DNA of 27,188 bases. Origin: a virus. Positions within the stretch are counted from its first letter, which is position 1, and the number at the start of each line of letters is the position of its first letter. The stretch covers positions 1-27,188 of IMG/VR virus record IMGVR_UViG_3300034103_000628; one strand, written 5' to 3'. The translations under genes were made by a program, and so were the position numbers. Under the pieces are notes generated by a model, which was not told the DNA's origin, did not search any database, and saw nothing but the letters and a program-made list of their open reading frames with translations. Shown here piece after piece: positions 7,995-16,750 of the stretch.

Positions 7995-10973
7995 ATGGCA
8001 ACTACGACAGTTAACACGACCAAAGACGCGAGCGCAATCGGCAACGTCGACAACTCCGCTGTTACGTTCGACTGGAACGGGAAAGACCCGCATCATCCAG
8101 TCGGAGTACTTAACGGTGCTGTCTACAAAGGGCGAAGCATAATCTATTTCCCGATCTCATTCACTGGGATTAATAAGATTACGTCGGCGGTAATGACAAT
8201 TCGTGCAACTTCATATCACAACGCCTTTGGTAGCAACAGCAGCAAGACGCTTAAGGTCGCTCGTCACCTCAGAAGCTGGACTGAAAACAGCGGAGATGGC
8301 GGAGAGAACGACTGGAGCAACTCATCCGCTACCTACGAAGCGTGGAGCGGCGTGAATAGCGCTGGTGTTGACTACGCCACCTATGCGGGCGGCACTGACC
8401 AGTACGGTGTGGAGATTACCACCACCAATGGACTGGACTCTAACGAGGTCTCCAAGAGTGTTGGCGTTCTCTCTGACGGCGACACGATCACGGTAAACAT
8501 TACTGGTATTGTTCGCTCGTGGCAGAGTGGATCTGCGAATAACGGAGTTCTCCTTTACAACAACAACGAAACTGCTGAGACTCACTATATGGAGTTCGGC
8601 AGCCGTGAGCTTAGCGGCTATACTCCGTCGCTGACCATCACATACGATACCAACACTGGTCCAAGTGCAACCACGATCAATAGTCCTACTGGCGGAGCAC
8701 GTCAGGACGGCAGGGTCGTCTTCAACATGACGATGGTTGATGCTGACACGACGGACTATGTAACAGAGTATGAGATCCAGGTATCTCCAACGAGTGCCTT
8801 TACGACAATTGCATACTCGAATACAAGCACTATCAGCACCACGAGCAAGACAATCACCGTTAGCGTGAACGGTACGCTTGGTCTTAACACCCTGACTCTC
8901 TACTACTGGAGGGCGAGGCTAAAGGACAGCGGAGGCGTATGGAGCCCATACAGCGCTGGGACAGACACGTTCCAGATTAACTCTGCTCCAAGCACACCGA
9001 CTGGGCTTAGCCCAACTGGTGGAACTGTAGTGAGCACACAAACTCCAAGCTTCTCTGGCACATCATCTGACTCTGACGCTGGCGACTACACCAAGTACGT
9101 CAAGGTCACGATCTACAACTCATCGACGAATGCAGTCGTATGGGATAGCGGCGATGTCCTGCTGACTGCTAACGGCGCGTTTGCCGTGACATCTGGAGTT
9201 TCTCTGGCGCTTGGTACTTCTTACTACTGGAGAGCCTCGACGAAGGATACCTTCGGTCTGACCTCATCCACGTCTTCGAGCGCATCGTTCTCAACGTTTG
9301 CTGGTGGCGCAAGCCTCACTACGCCGAACGATGATACGGGAACTGGATGGGTGAAGACTCTGACCCCAGTACTGACGTTTACAACGCCAGCATCAATTAC
9401 AAACTATACGATTAAGATTTATGACACCAGCGGCGCTCCGTACCGAACCATCGGTCCGACATCAGCCACTGGAACAACGGTCAGCTATACCTATGCTGGA
9501 ACGCCAGCCCTGAACTGGAACAACCGATACTTCTGGACGGCACAATACACTGCCTCTGGAGTAGCATCGGCTGAGTCATCTCAGGCAATGTTCCATGTAA
9601 ACTCCTCGCCAGTCGCGGTGCAAATCTCACCGACAGACGGGCAAGCAGTTGGCACAGTTGATCCTTCCTTTGAGCTTCAGTTCTCTGACGCAGATCTCTC
9701 TGCTGGGCTAGCAGACTCTCCAACAAAGTTGGAAGTCGAGGTTACCCGAGTGACAGACGGCGAAAAGATGTATGATCTTGCCAAGACGACAGGTCTTACG
9801 ACAGGAACAAACACAATGAATAAGGCGAACTCAACAGTGACCGCTGGTCCTGGTGGGGCTACGCTAACAAAAGAGATTCTCTACCGATACCGAGCGCGCT
9901 ACACGGATAACTCTGGGACAGCGCTATCTAATCTCGGGGCTTACAGCTCCTATAGGACATTCAAGCCAACGGACGGACCAGTGAATACCGTCGTTGTTGT
10001 TAATTCAACAGACCTAACAAGCGGCGCGATCAACAAGCCAAACCCGACGGTACAGTACACTTACACTGGATTCAACTCTAAGGCTCAGATTCAGAGCCGA
10101 GTGATTATCCGAAACAGTTCTACAAACGCTGTGATTTATGACAGTGGATTCCTTGTGAACGCGGCAGCAAGCGCGACAACGGCAACGATGTCGATCCCTG
10201 CTGGGTATCTTGTGAACACGACGAGTGTGATCTTTGATATCATCTCGCGAGACTCTGACTCCGTTGACTCAGCAATCGCAAGCAGCCCTACCTACACTAC
10301 CGCCTGGACGGTTCCAGGCGGAGTAGACGGCGTGTCTGCAACAGTGGAAAACGGCTCTGTGGTCATTCGATGGGACGAGTCTACAAACGCACTCTTTGCA
10401 AAGTACCGAGTGTACCGACGAGAATACGGACTGACTGGAGCTTGGTCGACACTAGGAGATGTCTCTGTCAAGGAAACAAATTTCTACACGGACTACACGT
10501 CCGCTGTAAACAAGTCGTACGAGTATCGAGTGACACAGTTCGTTGACTACGGAGCATCTACCCTTGTGGAGTCGAGCTTTGACGAGGCGATTACTTCGGT
10601 GTCCAACCCGTCAGGAGACAACTGGTTCATTGTTCCGCAGGGTCGTTCTGACCTTGCAATTGAGCTTTACGCTCAGGGCGAGGATCGACAGGCTCCGTTC
10701 CAAGAAGAAATCTTTGAGCCATTTGGCAGGGAGCGCAAGGTCGTTGTGCGAACCGCACGCTATGGAACTGAGGGTTCATTTGAAGCCTTCATCCCAAGCG
10801 ATGAGGTCGCAGATAAAATGTCAAAGATCAATGAGATCATTGACCTTATGACTCCAGTGTACCTGAAGGACCCGTTCGGAGCGGTCCTTAACGTGTACAT
10901 CGGAGCACCATCACTTTCCTATCAGCCGACTGGTCATCTAGTAGCAAACATTAGTTATATCGAGGTAAGATAA
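7995..10973 (+). CDS. Distal/minor tail protein with DNRLRE-like N-terminus and repeated fibronectin-like domains
   Basis: This 992-residue protein probably forms part of the tail tip. GAGAGG precedes the ATG by 4 nt. Residues 1-220 resemble the DNRLRE/CBM-like beta-domain (an early Asp-Ala, a central V-x-RHLRSWTE, a late VNITGIVRSW and GVLLYN). Five beta-sandwich units follow, starting near residues 222, 331, 438, 536 and 660, with recurring YYWRA/RYRARY strands and SPTGG-type turns. A clear fibronectin III-like unit lies at about 774-870 (VIRWDES, YRVYRRE, YEYRVTQF). Residues 873-992 form a separate C-terminal domain with PVYLKDPFG, a pattern common at the ends of actinophage minor tail proteins. 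The modular beta-domains could contact host surface glycans. It is 1 nt from the next gene. Confidence 0.75.
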   Translation: MATTTVNTTKDASAIGNVDNSAVTFDWNGKDPHHPVGVLNGAVYKGRSIIYFPISFTGINKITSAVMTIRATSYHNAFGSNSSKTLKVARHLRSWTENSGDGGENDWSNSSATYEAWSGVNSAGVDYATYAGGTDQYGVEITTTNGLDSNEVSKSVGVLSDGDTITVNITGIVRSWQSGSANNGVLLYNNNETAETHYMEFGSRELSGYTPSLTITYDTNTGPSATTINSPTGGARQDGRVVFNMTMVDADTTDYVTEYEIQVSPTSAFTTIAYSNTSTISTTSKTITVSVNGTLGLNTLTLYYWRARLKDSGGVWSPYSAGTDTFQINSAPSTPTGLSPTGGTVVSTQTPSFSGTSSDSDAGDYTKYVKVTIYNSSTNAVVWDSGDVLLTANGAFAVTSGVSLALGTSYYWRASTKDTFGLTSSTSSSASFSTFAGGASLTTPNDDTGTGWVKTLTPVLTFTTPASITNYTIKIYDTSGAPYRTIGPTSATGTTVSYTYAGTPALNWNNRYFWTAQYTASGVASAESSQAMFHVNSSPVAVQISPTDGQAVGTVDPSFELQFSDADLSAGLADSPTKLEVEVTRVTDGEKMYDLAKTTGLTTGTNTMNKANSTVTAGPGGATLTKEILYRYRARYTDNSGTALSNLGAYSSYRTFKPTDGPVNTVVVVNSTDLTSGAINKPNPTVQYTYTGFNSKAQIQSRVIIRNSSTNAVIYDSGFLVNAAASATTATMSIPAGYLVNTTSVIFDIISRDSDSVDSAIASSPTYTTAWTVPGGVDGVSATVENGSVVIRWDESTNALFAKYRVYRREYGLTGAWSTLGDVSVKETNFYTDYTSAVNKSYEYRVTQFVDYGASTLVESSFDEAITSVSNPSGDNWFIVPQGRSDLAIELYAQGEDRQAPFQEEIFEPFGRERKVVVRTARYGTEGSFEAFIPSDEVADKMSKINEIIDLMTPVYLKDPFGAVLNVYIGAPSLSYQPTGHLVANISYIEVR

Positions 10974-10974
10974 T

Positions 10975-12180
10975 ATGTGGACTCCAACAGATGTGAGCCT
11001 TAACGAATATAAGGATGCGCTTCTCGCTGGAGTTCGTGAGGTCAAGATTCGGGTAACCGCTCTTGACGCGAACCTGAATAAGATTAGCGACGACGCTGAC
11101 ATTACCGACGACACCGTTGAAGGTACTGTTTACGTTGACGCTGACCGAGCGACGCGCAGGACGTGCCAACTCAGGATCATTGATACTAATGGCAAGTACA
11201 CGCCGCGCGGAGCATCGTACGAATCTTACGGGACGAACTCCTTCTTTTACTGGGACAAGACATTCAAGGTTGAATACGGTCTCAGGATTGGTGGTCAGTA
11301 CTACTACGTTACGCTTGGCATCTTTATGGTTGACCGAGTGGAAGTAGTGGCTGAGCGCGGAGCGGCGGTTATCAACATCGACGGCAGCGACCTATGGAAG
11401 AAGATTACCTTCTCCGAGTGGACTGCCTCCGAAACAATCGCACATACAGAGACGATTAACTACACGATTAACAAGATCCTTATCGATGCCTACCCAACAG
11501 CGAAGATCATTCTTGACCCACTTACGTCGAGAGCATCAAACCTGCTTGGCATCCCGTTCTACGCCTCGCTCGGCGACAACCGTGGCGAGCGCCTCCTCTC
11601 CCTTCTGGAAGAGTGGTCCATAGACATCTTCGTGGACAGGAACGGAAACTTTGTCACGAGAGACAAAACGCAAGCGCCCTACACGGGCGGCACGAGCGCA
11701 CCAGACTTCGAGTTTACCGCTGGTGAGAACGCGGTCATGCTCGGTGTCGTCAAGTCACAAAGCGGCGATACGATCAAGAACCACATCCTTGTCTACAACG
11801 ATAAGCCCAGCACTTCCGCGAGGTTCGCTGAAGCATTCGATGGCAATGGCACTTCAACCTCATCTAAGTACTATACCAATAGCGGAAGCCCGACATCTAT
11901 CGAGAACCTCGGTGATCGAGTCATGATTGTCAAGGCACAAACGCTCGCAAGCACCGAGGCTTGCTTGGCAAGGGCTAAAGACGAGCTTGCAAAGAACATC
12001 TTCATCGAAGAAGAGATTAGGTTGCCAGCAATTGTCAACCCCCTGTTTGATGCTTATGATACAATCTCAATCGTTGAGACAAACAGCATGATTCAGGATA
12101 GCTATCAACTAAAAGCATTTGATGTGCCGATGCAAGGCAGCAGACAAGAAATGGTTGTTAAGAAGACGAGGGCATTGTAA
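10975..12180 (+). CDS. Baseplate hub-like minor tail protein (DUF5047-like / tail-associated)
   Basis: This 401-residue protein starts at ATG one base after the preceding stop, with GAGG 9 nt upstream. Residues 20-125 match the pattern of DUF5047-type tail proteins: strands with VRE-VKIRV, then ATRRTCQLRIID near residues 59-70, then a YGL-x(5)-YYVTLGIFMVDRVE strand pair near 101-124. The middle part (about 190-300) has GERLLSLLEEW and DRNGNFVTRD segments typical of gp27-like hub folds. Such proteins form the ring between the tail tube and fibres. The stop overlaps the next start (TAATG), so translation is coupled. No peptidase or lysozyme domain is visible, unlike many tail-associated lysin proteins. 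Confidence 0.65.
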   Translation: MWTPTDVSLNEYKDALLAGVREVKIRVTALDANLNKISDDADITDDTVEGTVYVDADRATRRTCQLRIIDTNGKYTPRGASYESYGTNSFFYWDKTFKVEYGLRIGGQYYYVTLGIFMVDRVEVVAERGAAVINIDGSDLWKKITFSEWTASETIAHTETINYTINKILIDAYPTAKIILDPLTSRASNLLGIPFYASLGDNRGERLLSLLEEWSIDIFVDRNGNFVTRDKTQAPYTGGTSAPDFEFTAGENAVMLGVVKSQSGDTIKNHILVYNDKPSTSARFAEAFDGNGTSTSSKYYTNSGSPTSIENLGDRVMIVKAQTLASTEACLARAKDELAKNIFIEEEIRLPAIVNPLFDAYDTISIVETNSMIQDSYQLKAFDVPMQGSRQEMVVKKTRAL

Positions 12181-13247
12181 TGGCGAGCATTGGAGATAAG
12201 TCTTTTACGACGCAGATGGTAAGTGCCATCGAGACCGTCGTAGGTCAGAGCATCGGCAACGACGCTGGGACCAATCGCTTCACGGCTGAAGTTACGGCAG
12301 TTGATTCAGTGAACTCGACCGTATCTGTCTTGCTTCCTGGAGCTTCTGCTGCGGCTTCTGGGTTTACCGTTAACGGAATCCAGATGCCAGTTATCGGCGA
12401 TTATGTGATCGTCTACATCAACGAAAGCGAACGCTGGGTAGATAACGTATATAGAACTGCAACGAGCAGCCCATATCTATCAGTTACTAGCGGTTCGTTA
12501 AATGCTTACGGTGCAAACAACTTTGGCGCTCCAACTGGAGCAGTCATGGGCTGGCTCACAGCAACGGCTCCTACGGGCTGGCTTTTCTGTGATGGCACTT
12601 CATACGCATATAACACCTACCCAGCCTTAGGAGCGCTCCTAGGCGGGTCTGCGGGGGGAAATTTCACCACCCCAGACATGAGGGACAGGTTTCTTGGGTC
12701 TCTAGGGACTGTTGGGGCTTGGTCAAATACCAGTGGTACTATTGGACCAAACTCGACAATTACCAACGATCGGGCGCACACGCACTCAACTTCTCATGAT
12801 CATACATTTAGCGGATCATTTAGCGGTTCAGGTCATACACATGGTGCAACTGGGTTAAACCCTACGGCAACAACAATTGGATTATTGTCAAGCACTCAAG
12901 CTGGTTTACATAGCCACACTGCTCCAATCGTTACTGAATCTAGCGGTTCGCCGTCTTCAGTGGTTAACAGGGTTACTACAACAAGTACAAGTGCTACTGC
13001 ATCTTCAACACATACGCATAGTTTTTCCGCTGGCGCATGGACAACAACAACTGCAACTTCTCATGACCATGATGTAACAGTTCCTTCTCACGATCATGGA
13101 ATTAACGGCGATACAGCTAGCGCGACTGCTGGCGGTACAGTTTCTGGAACAGTAGGAACTGATACAACGGCAACTGGTGCAGCAACCTATGGAGGTTCTG
13201 CAATTTCGCCAAAAGCCACAAGGCTAAACTTTATTATTAAAACCTAA
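12180..13247 (+). CDS. Tail-collar fibre protein with OB-like N-terminus and His-x-His-rich tip
   Basis: This 355-residue protein begins with a region (about 30-95) patterned like a gpV/gp5 OB-fold, with EVTAVDSVNSTVSVLLPG and a GDYVIVYIN strand. A phage tail collar domain follows at about 117-175 (GAVMGWL, APTGWLFCDG, TPDMRDRFLGS). The C-terminal part is Thr/Ser/Gly-rich and contains seven His-x-His motifs at residues 200-202, 206-208, 219-221, 244-246, 278-280, 295-297 and 304-306. In T4 long and short fibres, similar motifs coordinate iron along a trimeric needle. The final LNFIIKT is the usual ending of collar fibres. It probably forms a trimeric receptor-contacting or central spike element. 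Confidence 0.8.
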   Translation: MASIGDKSFTTQMVSAIETVVGQSIGNDAGTNRFTAEVTAVDSVNSTVSVLLPGASAAASGFTVNGIQMPVIGDYVIVYINESERWVDNVYRTATSSPYLSVTSGSLNAYGANNFGAPTGAVMGWLTATAPTGWLFCDGTSYAYNTYPALGALLGGSAGGNFTTPDMRDRFLGSLGTVGAWSNTSGTIGPNSTITNDRAHTHSTSHDHTFSGSFSGSGHTHGATGLNPTATTIGLLSSTQAGLHSHTAPIVTESSGSPSSVVNRVTTTSTSATASSTHTHSFSAGAWTTTTATSHDHDVTVPSHDHGINGDTASATAGGTVSGTVGTDTTATGAATYGGSAISPKATRLNFIIKT

Positions 13248-13256
13248 GGAGGGCTT

Positions 13257-13610
13257 ATGCCTGCTGGAAAGCACGACATTATTATCGAGCAAGGGGCTAC
13301 CTTCCGACGGGTTATTACCTGGAAGGACTCGGCTGGAGTTCCAATAAATCTCACAGGCTATACCGCCAAGATGCAGGTGCGAGAGCGAGTTGGCTCTAGC
13401 ACAGTTGTACTTGAATGCAGCACTGCGAATACTAGGATTACGCTCGGCGGGTCTGCTGGGACAATCACGATCGTTGCACAAGACGAGGTAACTGTTTTGC
13501 TCACTGCAATGCCAAAAGCTGTGTACGATCTTGAGCTTACCTCTCCTGGTGGAGAAGTTACTCGACTTCTTCGTGGGTCTGTGGAAATCATTGGAGAAGT
13601 AACAAGATGA
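13257..13610 (+). CDS. Small baseplate/fibre accessory protein, BppU N-terminal-like
   Basis: This 117-residue protein has AAGGAGG 4 nt before its ATG, one of the strongest ribosome sites here. It shows the pattern IEQGATF-x(3)-ITW, then INLTGYTAKMQVR, a central Ser/Thr-rich turn and a final YDLELTSPGGEVTRLLRG-x-V. This is the all-beta pattern of the N-terminal domain of BppU-like upper baseplate proteins, which anchors fibres to the tail tip in Gram-positive phages. Such proteins are often encoded next to collagen-like fibres, as here. The stop overlaps the next start by 4 nt (ATGA), suggesting stoichiometric translation. Confidence 0.6.
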   Translation: MPAGKHDIIIEQGATFRRVITWKDSAGVPINLTGYTAKMQVRERVGSSTVVLECSTANTRITLGGSAGTITIVAQDEVTVLLTAMPKAVYDLELTSPGGEVTRLLRGSVEIIGEVTR

Positions 13611-13966
13611 GTACCAACACTACTATTGAGCAGCCAGCCAATGTAGTGGTCGTGGACGAAGAAAATATTACCGTTGAAGTTCAGACAAATGCCTTTGAGG
13701 TAGTGCTAGCTGAAGTTGGTCCGCAAGGAGTTACTGGACCAGCTGGACCACAAGGTCCTTCGGGTGCTTCGCACGCTACATACATTCATAATCAAAATGC
13801 ACCGTCCACAACATGGACAGTTACACATAATCTTGCGTGTTTTCCATCGGTTTCGGTGGTTGATAGCGCAAGTAATGTTGTTTATGGAGAAGTTAATTAC
13901 ATCTCCAATAACAGCTTAACTCTTACCTTCTCTGGGGCTTTCTCAGGGCAGGCATTTCTGAACTAA
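13607..13966 (+). CDS. Short collagen-like tail fibre protein
   Basis: This 119-residue protein has three parts. Residues 1-37 are beta-rich and acidic. Residues 38-55 are six uninterrupted Gly-x-y triplets (GPQ, GVT, GPA, GPQ, GPS, GAS), expected to form a collagen-like triple helix. Residues 58-119 form a compact beta-domain with WTVTHNL, a VVDSASNVVYGEV segment and a final strand-rich end. The last domain recurs at the end of the next gene in altered form. Phage proteins of this design are trimeric side or tip fibres. Translation is probably coupled to the preceding gene by the ATGA overlap. Confidence 0.75.
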   Translation: MSTNTTIEQPANVVVVDEENITVEVQTNAFEVVLAEVGPQGVTGPAGPQGPSGASHATYIHNQNAPSTTWTVTHNLACFPSVSVVDSASNVVYGEVNYISNNSLTLTFSGAFSGQAFLN

Positions 13967-13975
13967 GGAGTACAC

Positions 13976-15427
13976 ATGGCTACCAAATTTCTTGCTAATC
14001 TAAACCTGAGCCAGAATGAGCTTCAGAATGCCCGCATTCAGAACCTCACGACGACTCAGATCAATGCAATCTCTTCACCAGTCGACGGTCAGATCGTTTT
14101 TGATACGACTACTGATAAACTTAAATACTACAATGGAACTGCATGGGTTGCTGTAGATGACGGCGCTATCAAGACAGTTTCTGGTACTGCTCCTATTCAG
14201 GTCAGCACCTCTGGTTCTACCGCTACAGTTTCTATCGACGCAGCAGATTCAGATAGCGCTGGATCGATGTCCTCGACGCACTTCAACCTGGTTGACGGTG
14301 CAACGAACTCGAACACGGTTTCAACAATTGTTAAGCGAGACTCTAGCGGAAACTTTTCTGCTGGAACGATTACCGCTGCGCTTACTGGTACTGCCTCTAA
14401 CGCGAGCCAGCTAAATAACCAGAACGCATCGCACTACCTCGACCGAACAAACCACACTGGAACTCAGGCATCGAGCACCATCTCTGACCTTGCAACAACG
14501 GTTAAGGGATATCGACTTGATGAGTTTGCAACGCCAAATACGAACGTTGCATTTGGTAGCAACAGGATTACTGGTCTTGCAGATCCTCAGAATGCTCAGG
14601 ACGCTGCAACCAAGGCATACGTTGACGCTTCACGACTTGGACTTGATATCAAGGATAGCGTGCGAGTTGCGACGACTGCGGCGGTCGTTCTTTCCTCTGA
14701 GCTAGAGGCTGGCGATACGCTCGACACAGTAACGCTGGTTGCTGGCAACCGAGTACTCGTCAAGAATCAAGGCACTGCTTCTGAGAACGGAATTTACGTT
14801 GTTCAGGCAACTGGTGCTGCTGTCCGCGCTACGGACTTTGACTCTACCGCCGAAGTAACCCCTGGAGCATTCGTCTTCGTTGAAGAAGGATCTCAGGGTG
14901 ACAGCGGGTGGGTTGTTACAACCGACGGCACTATCACCGTTGGATCAACTGCAATTGCATGGGCTCAGTTCTCTGGCGCTGGTCAGATTACTGCTGGCTC
15001 TGCTCTTAGTAAGTCTGGCAATACGCTTGATGTCAACGTTGATAACTCAACGATTGAAGTCTCAAGCGATGCTCTCCGCGTCAAGGACGCTGGCATCACT
15101 GCTGCAAAGCTTGCTGTTTCTGCAGTTGACCTTGCAACCTCAACGGTAACTGGAACGCTTCCTGTACTAAACGGTGGTACTGGCGCAACGACTGCGGGTG
15201 GTGCTAAGACGAGCCTCGGGTTTATGACCCGATACACTGAGACGATCACGGCTGTGGCAAACACGCCATACACTGTGACCCATTCTCTTGGAACAAAGAA
15301 CGTGATCGTAAATGTCTACGACACCAGCGACGCGATGGTAATTGCAGACATTGTAACAACGTCCACAAACGCAATCACTCTTACCAGCAGCCTCGCTGCT
15401 GACTATCGCGTAGTAGTTATCGGCTAA
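13976..15427 (+). CDS. Tail fibre protein with shared C-terminal tip domain
   Basis: This 483-residue protein has AAGGAG 5 nt before the start. The N-terminus (MATKFLANLNLSQNELQNA) is a typical fibre attachment segment, followed at about 37-58 by a DGQIVFDTTTDKLKYYNG-type fibre module. Residues 135-230 hold a Thr/Ala/Asn-rich shaft with HYLDRTNHTGTQ and a NAQDAATKAYVDA motif. A beta-module follows (about 230-330), then the GGTGATTAGGAKTSLG motif seen before the tip of many fibres. The last 50 residues (YTVTHSLGTKNVIVNVYDTS onward) resemble the C-terminal domain of the preceding collagen-like protein. Expected to be trimeric and to reach cell-surface receptors. Confidence 0.8.
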   Translation: MATKFLANLNLSQNELQNARIQNLTTTQINAISSPVDGQIVFDTTTDKLKYYNGTAWVAVDDGAIKTVSGTAPIQVSTSGSTATVSIDAADSDSAGSMSSTHFNLVDGATNSNTVSTIVKRDSSGNFSAGTITAALTGTASNASQLNNQNASHYLDRTNHTGTQASSTISDLATTVKGYRLDEFATPNTNVAFGSNRITGLADPQNAQDAATKAYVDASRLGLDIKDSVRVATTAAVVLSSELEAGDTLDTVTLVAGNRVLVKNQGTASENGIYVVQATGAAVRATDFDSTAEVTPGAFVFVEEGSQGDSGWVVTTDGTITVGSTAIAWAQFSGAGQITAGSALSKSGNTLDVNVDNSTIEVSSDALRVKDAGITAAKLAVSAVDLATSTVTGTLPVLNGGTGATTAGGAKTSLGFMTRYTETITAVANTPYTVTHSLGTKNVIVNVYDTSDAMVIADIVTTSTNAITLTSSLAADYRVVVIG

Positions 15428-15445
15428 TAACCTAAGGAGGTTAAG

Positions 15446-16156
15446 ATGCCCAAGTTTACAGCCTCACTAAACGTACCGAAGTATTCATCCGAGCCAACTT
15501 CCGCTCAGAATGGCGACATCTATTACAACAGTACTACGAATATCCTTTACGGGTACATCGGCGGTATTTGGACTGATCTCGCTGGGGGCGGAGGAGGCGG
15601 CGGTGGCGGCGGATCTCTAATTGCAGAGTCCGTCCGAGCCTCGGTAAGAAACGTTAGTGGTTCACAGATTTTGAAAGGTTCAATTGTCCGACTCTCAGGA
15701 GTAAACGGAGAAAAACCAACTGTCCTAAAGGCTATCGCAACTGCAGATGAATTTTCTGCAGAAACGTTAGGATGGGCTGAGAACAACATCGACAATAACT
15801 CTGATGGGTATGTCACGACTTTTGGAATTCTTAACAATGTGAATACTCAGGGGTTCGCAGATGGAGATTATCTATATCTCTCTGGAACAACTGCTGGCTC
15901 TTACACAAATGTTAAACCGTATGCGCCAGTTCACAACGTCACTGTTGGCTTTGTTGTGAAGGGCGGATCAGTCGGAGCTGGTCAAGTATTTGTTATGATA
16001 AAGAACGGATTTGAGCTAGAAGAACTGCATAACGTTGATGCGCAGTCTCCTGCAGATGGTCAAGTTCTTACATACGATTCTACAACTTCACTATGGAAGC
16101 CACAAACACCTTCTGAAGGAATCCAAATCGCAATGGTTTGGTGGATGGGGTCATAA
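15446..16156 (+). CDS. Tail fibre protein with ten-glycine linker
   Basis: This 236-residue protein follows AAGGAGG by 5 nt. Residues 1-46 contain the fibre module NGDIYYNSTTNILYGYIGG, related to the one in the preceding fibre. A run of ten glycines (about 47-56) forms a flexible hinge. The rest is a beta-domain with GFADGDYLYLSGTTAGSYT and an ending LHNVDAQSPADGQVLTYDST, a motif that often closes fibre modules. The last residues overlap the next gene (TAATG). It may act as a branching or adaptor fibre rather than a complete receptor-binding protein, since it lacks an obvious tip domain. Exact role unknown. Confidence 0.65.
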   Translation: MPKFTASLNVPKYSSEPTSAQNGDIYYNSTTNILYGYIGGIWTDLAGGGGGGGGGGSLIAESVRASVRNVSGSQILKGSIVRLSGVNGEKPTVLKAIATADEFSAETLGWAENNIDNNSDGYVTTFGILNNVNTQGFADGDYLYLSGTTAGSYTNVKPYAPVHNVTVGFVVKGGSVGAGQVFVMIKNGFELEELHNVDAQSPADGQVLTYDSTTSLWKPQTPSEGIQIAMVWWMGS

Positions 16157-16476
16157 TGTCACTTATTACTAGACTAGCTATTTCCAATCCAGCCGACGAC
16201 ACAGAAACCGTTGGGTTTACCTCAGCGTCGACGTATCTCGTTTCGGTTATTGCGACAAACAAAAGTGGATACGAGTCATCTCGTATTTATATCTGGATTG
16301 CTCCATTAAATGATAATACAGAGGGAAATAGGGGATATGTTGCTCACAACATTACCCTTGATCCTTCGAACAGTTACGAAACATTTAAGTTTGCAGTAAT
16401 TAACACCGACAAAATCTACGTCAAGGCAACGAATGGTCACACATCGTTTGTTATCAATGGCGTAAATCAGCTATAA
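16156..16476 (+). CDS. Small beta-rich fibre-associated protein, unknown function
   Basis: I place the start at ATG 16156, overlapping the preceding stop, because ATGGGG (16145-16150) lies 5 nt upstream. A TTG at 16138 is possible but has no suitable site. The product is 106 residues, predicted all-beta, with alternating hydrophobic strands (TYLVSVIATNKSG, RIYIWIAPL, KIYVKATNG) and no signal peptide. Its lengths and strand pattern suggest a single jelly-roll or Ig-like domain. It lies among fibre genes and is probably a tip or chaperone component, but I recognise no family. Confidence 0.55.
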   Translation: MSLITRLAISNPADDTETVGFTSASTYLVSVIATNKSGYESSRIYIWIAPLNDNTEGNRGYVAHNITLDPSNSYETFKFAVINTDKIYVKATNGHTSFVINGVNQL

Positions 16477-16485
16477 GGAGTATCT

Positions 16486-16749
16486 ATGGCGTACGCACGA
16501 ACTAAAGAGTCGCTTACCCCGATCCTTATCGCTGGGGGTAAGAACGTCCTGGGCAAAGCGTTTTACGGATTTCGCCTTGAAGACGATGGCACGTTGACTG
16601 TCAACAAAATTGCTGATGGTACAGCAGTATATCTACCAGAAAACGGTCTTACCAATCGGTCGTCAGATTACGACCAGTGGGTGTGGACACAAAATAAGCT
16701 GGTGTTTTCTTTTAGTAACTCAGGACATCTTTTAATGGAGGTAAAGTAA
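16486..16749 (+). CDS. Small fibre-region protein, unknown function
   Basis: This 87-residue protein has AAGGAG overlapping the preceding stop and 5 nt before its ATG. It contains a DGTLTVNKIADGT strand-turn-strand and an aromatic DYDQWVWTQNKL segment. No signal peptide, transmembrane segment or known motif is seen. A GGAGG near its own 3' end serves as the ribosome site for the next fibre gene. The context suggests a virion or fibre-assembly role, but function cannot be assigned. Confidence 0.5.
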   Translation: MAYARTKESLTPILIAGGKNVLGKAFYGFRLEDDGTLTVNKIADGTAVYLPENGLTNRSSDYDQWVWTQNKLVFSFSNSGHLLMEVK

Positions 16750-16750
16750 C

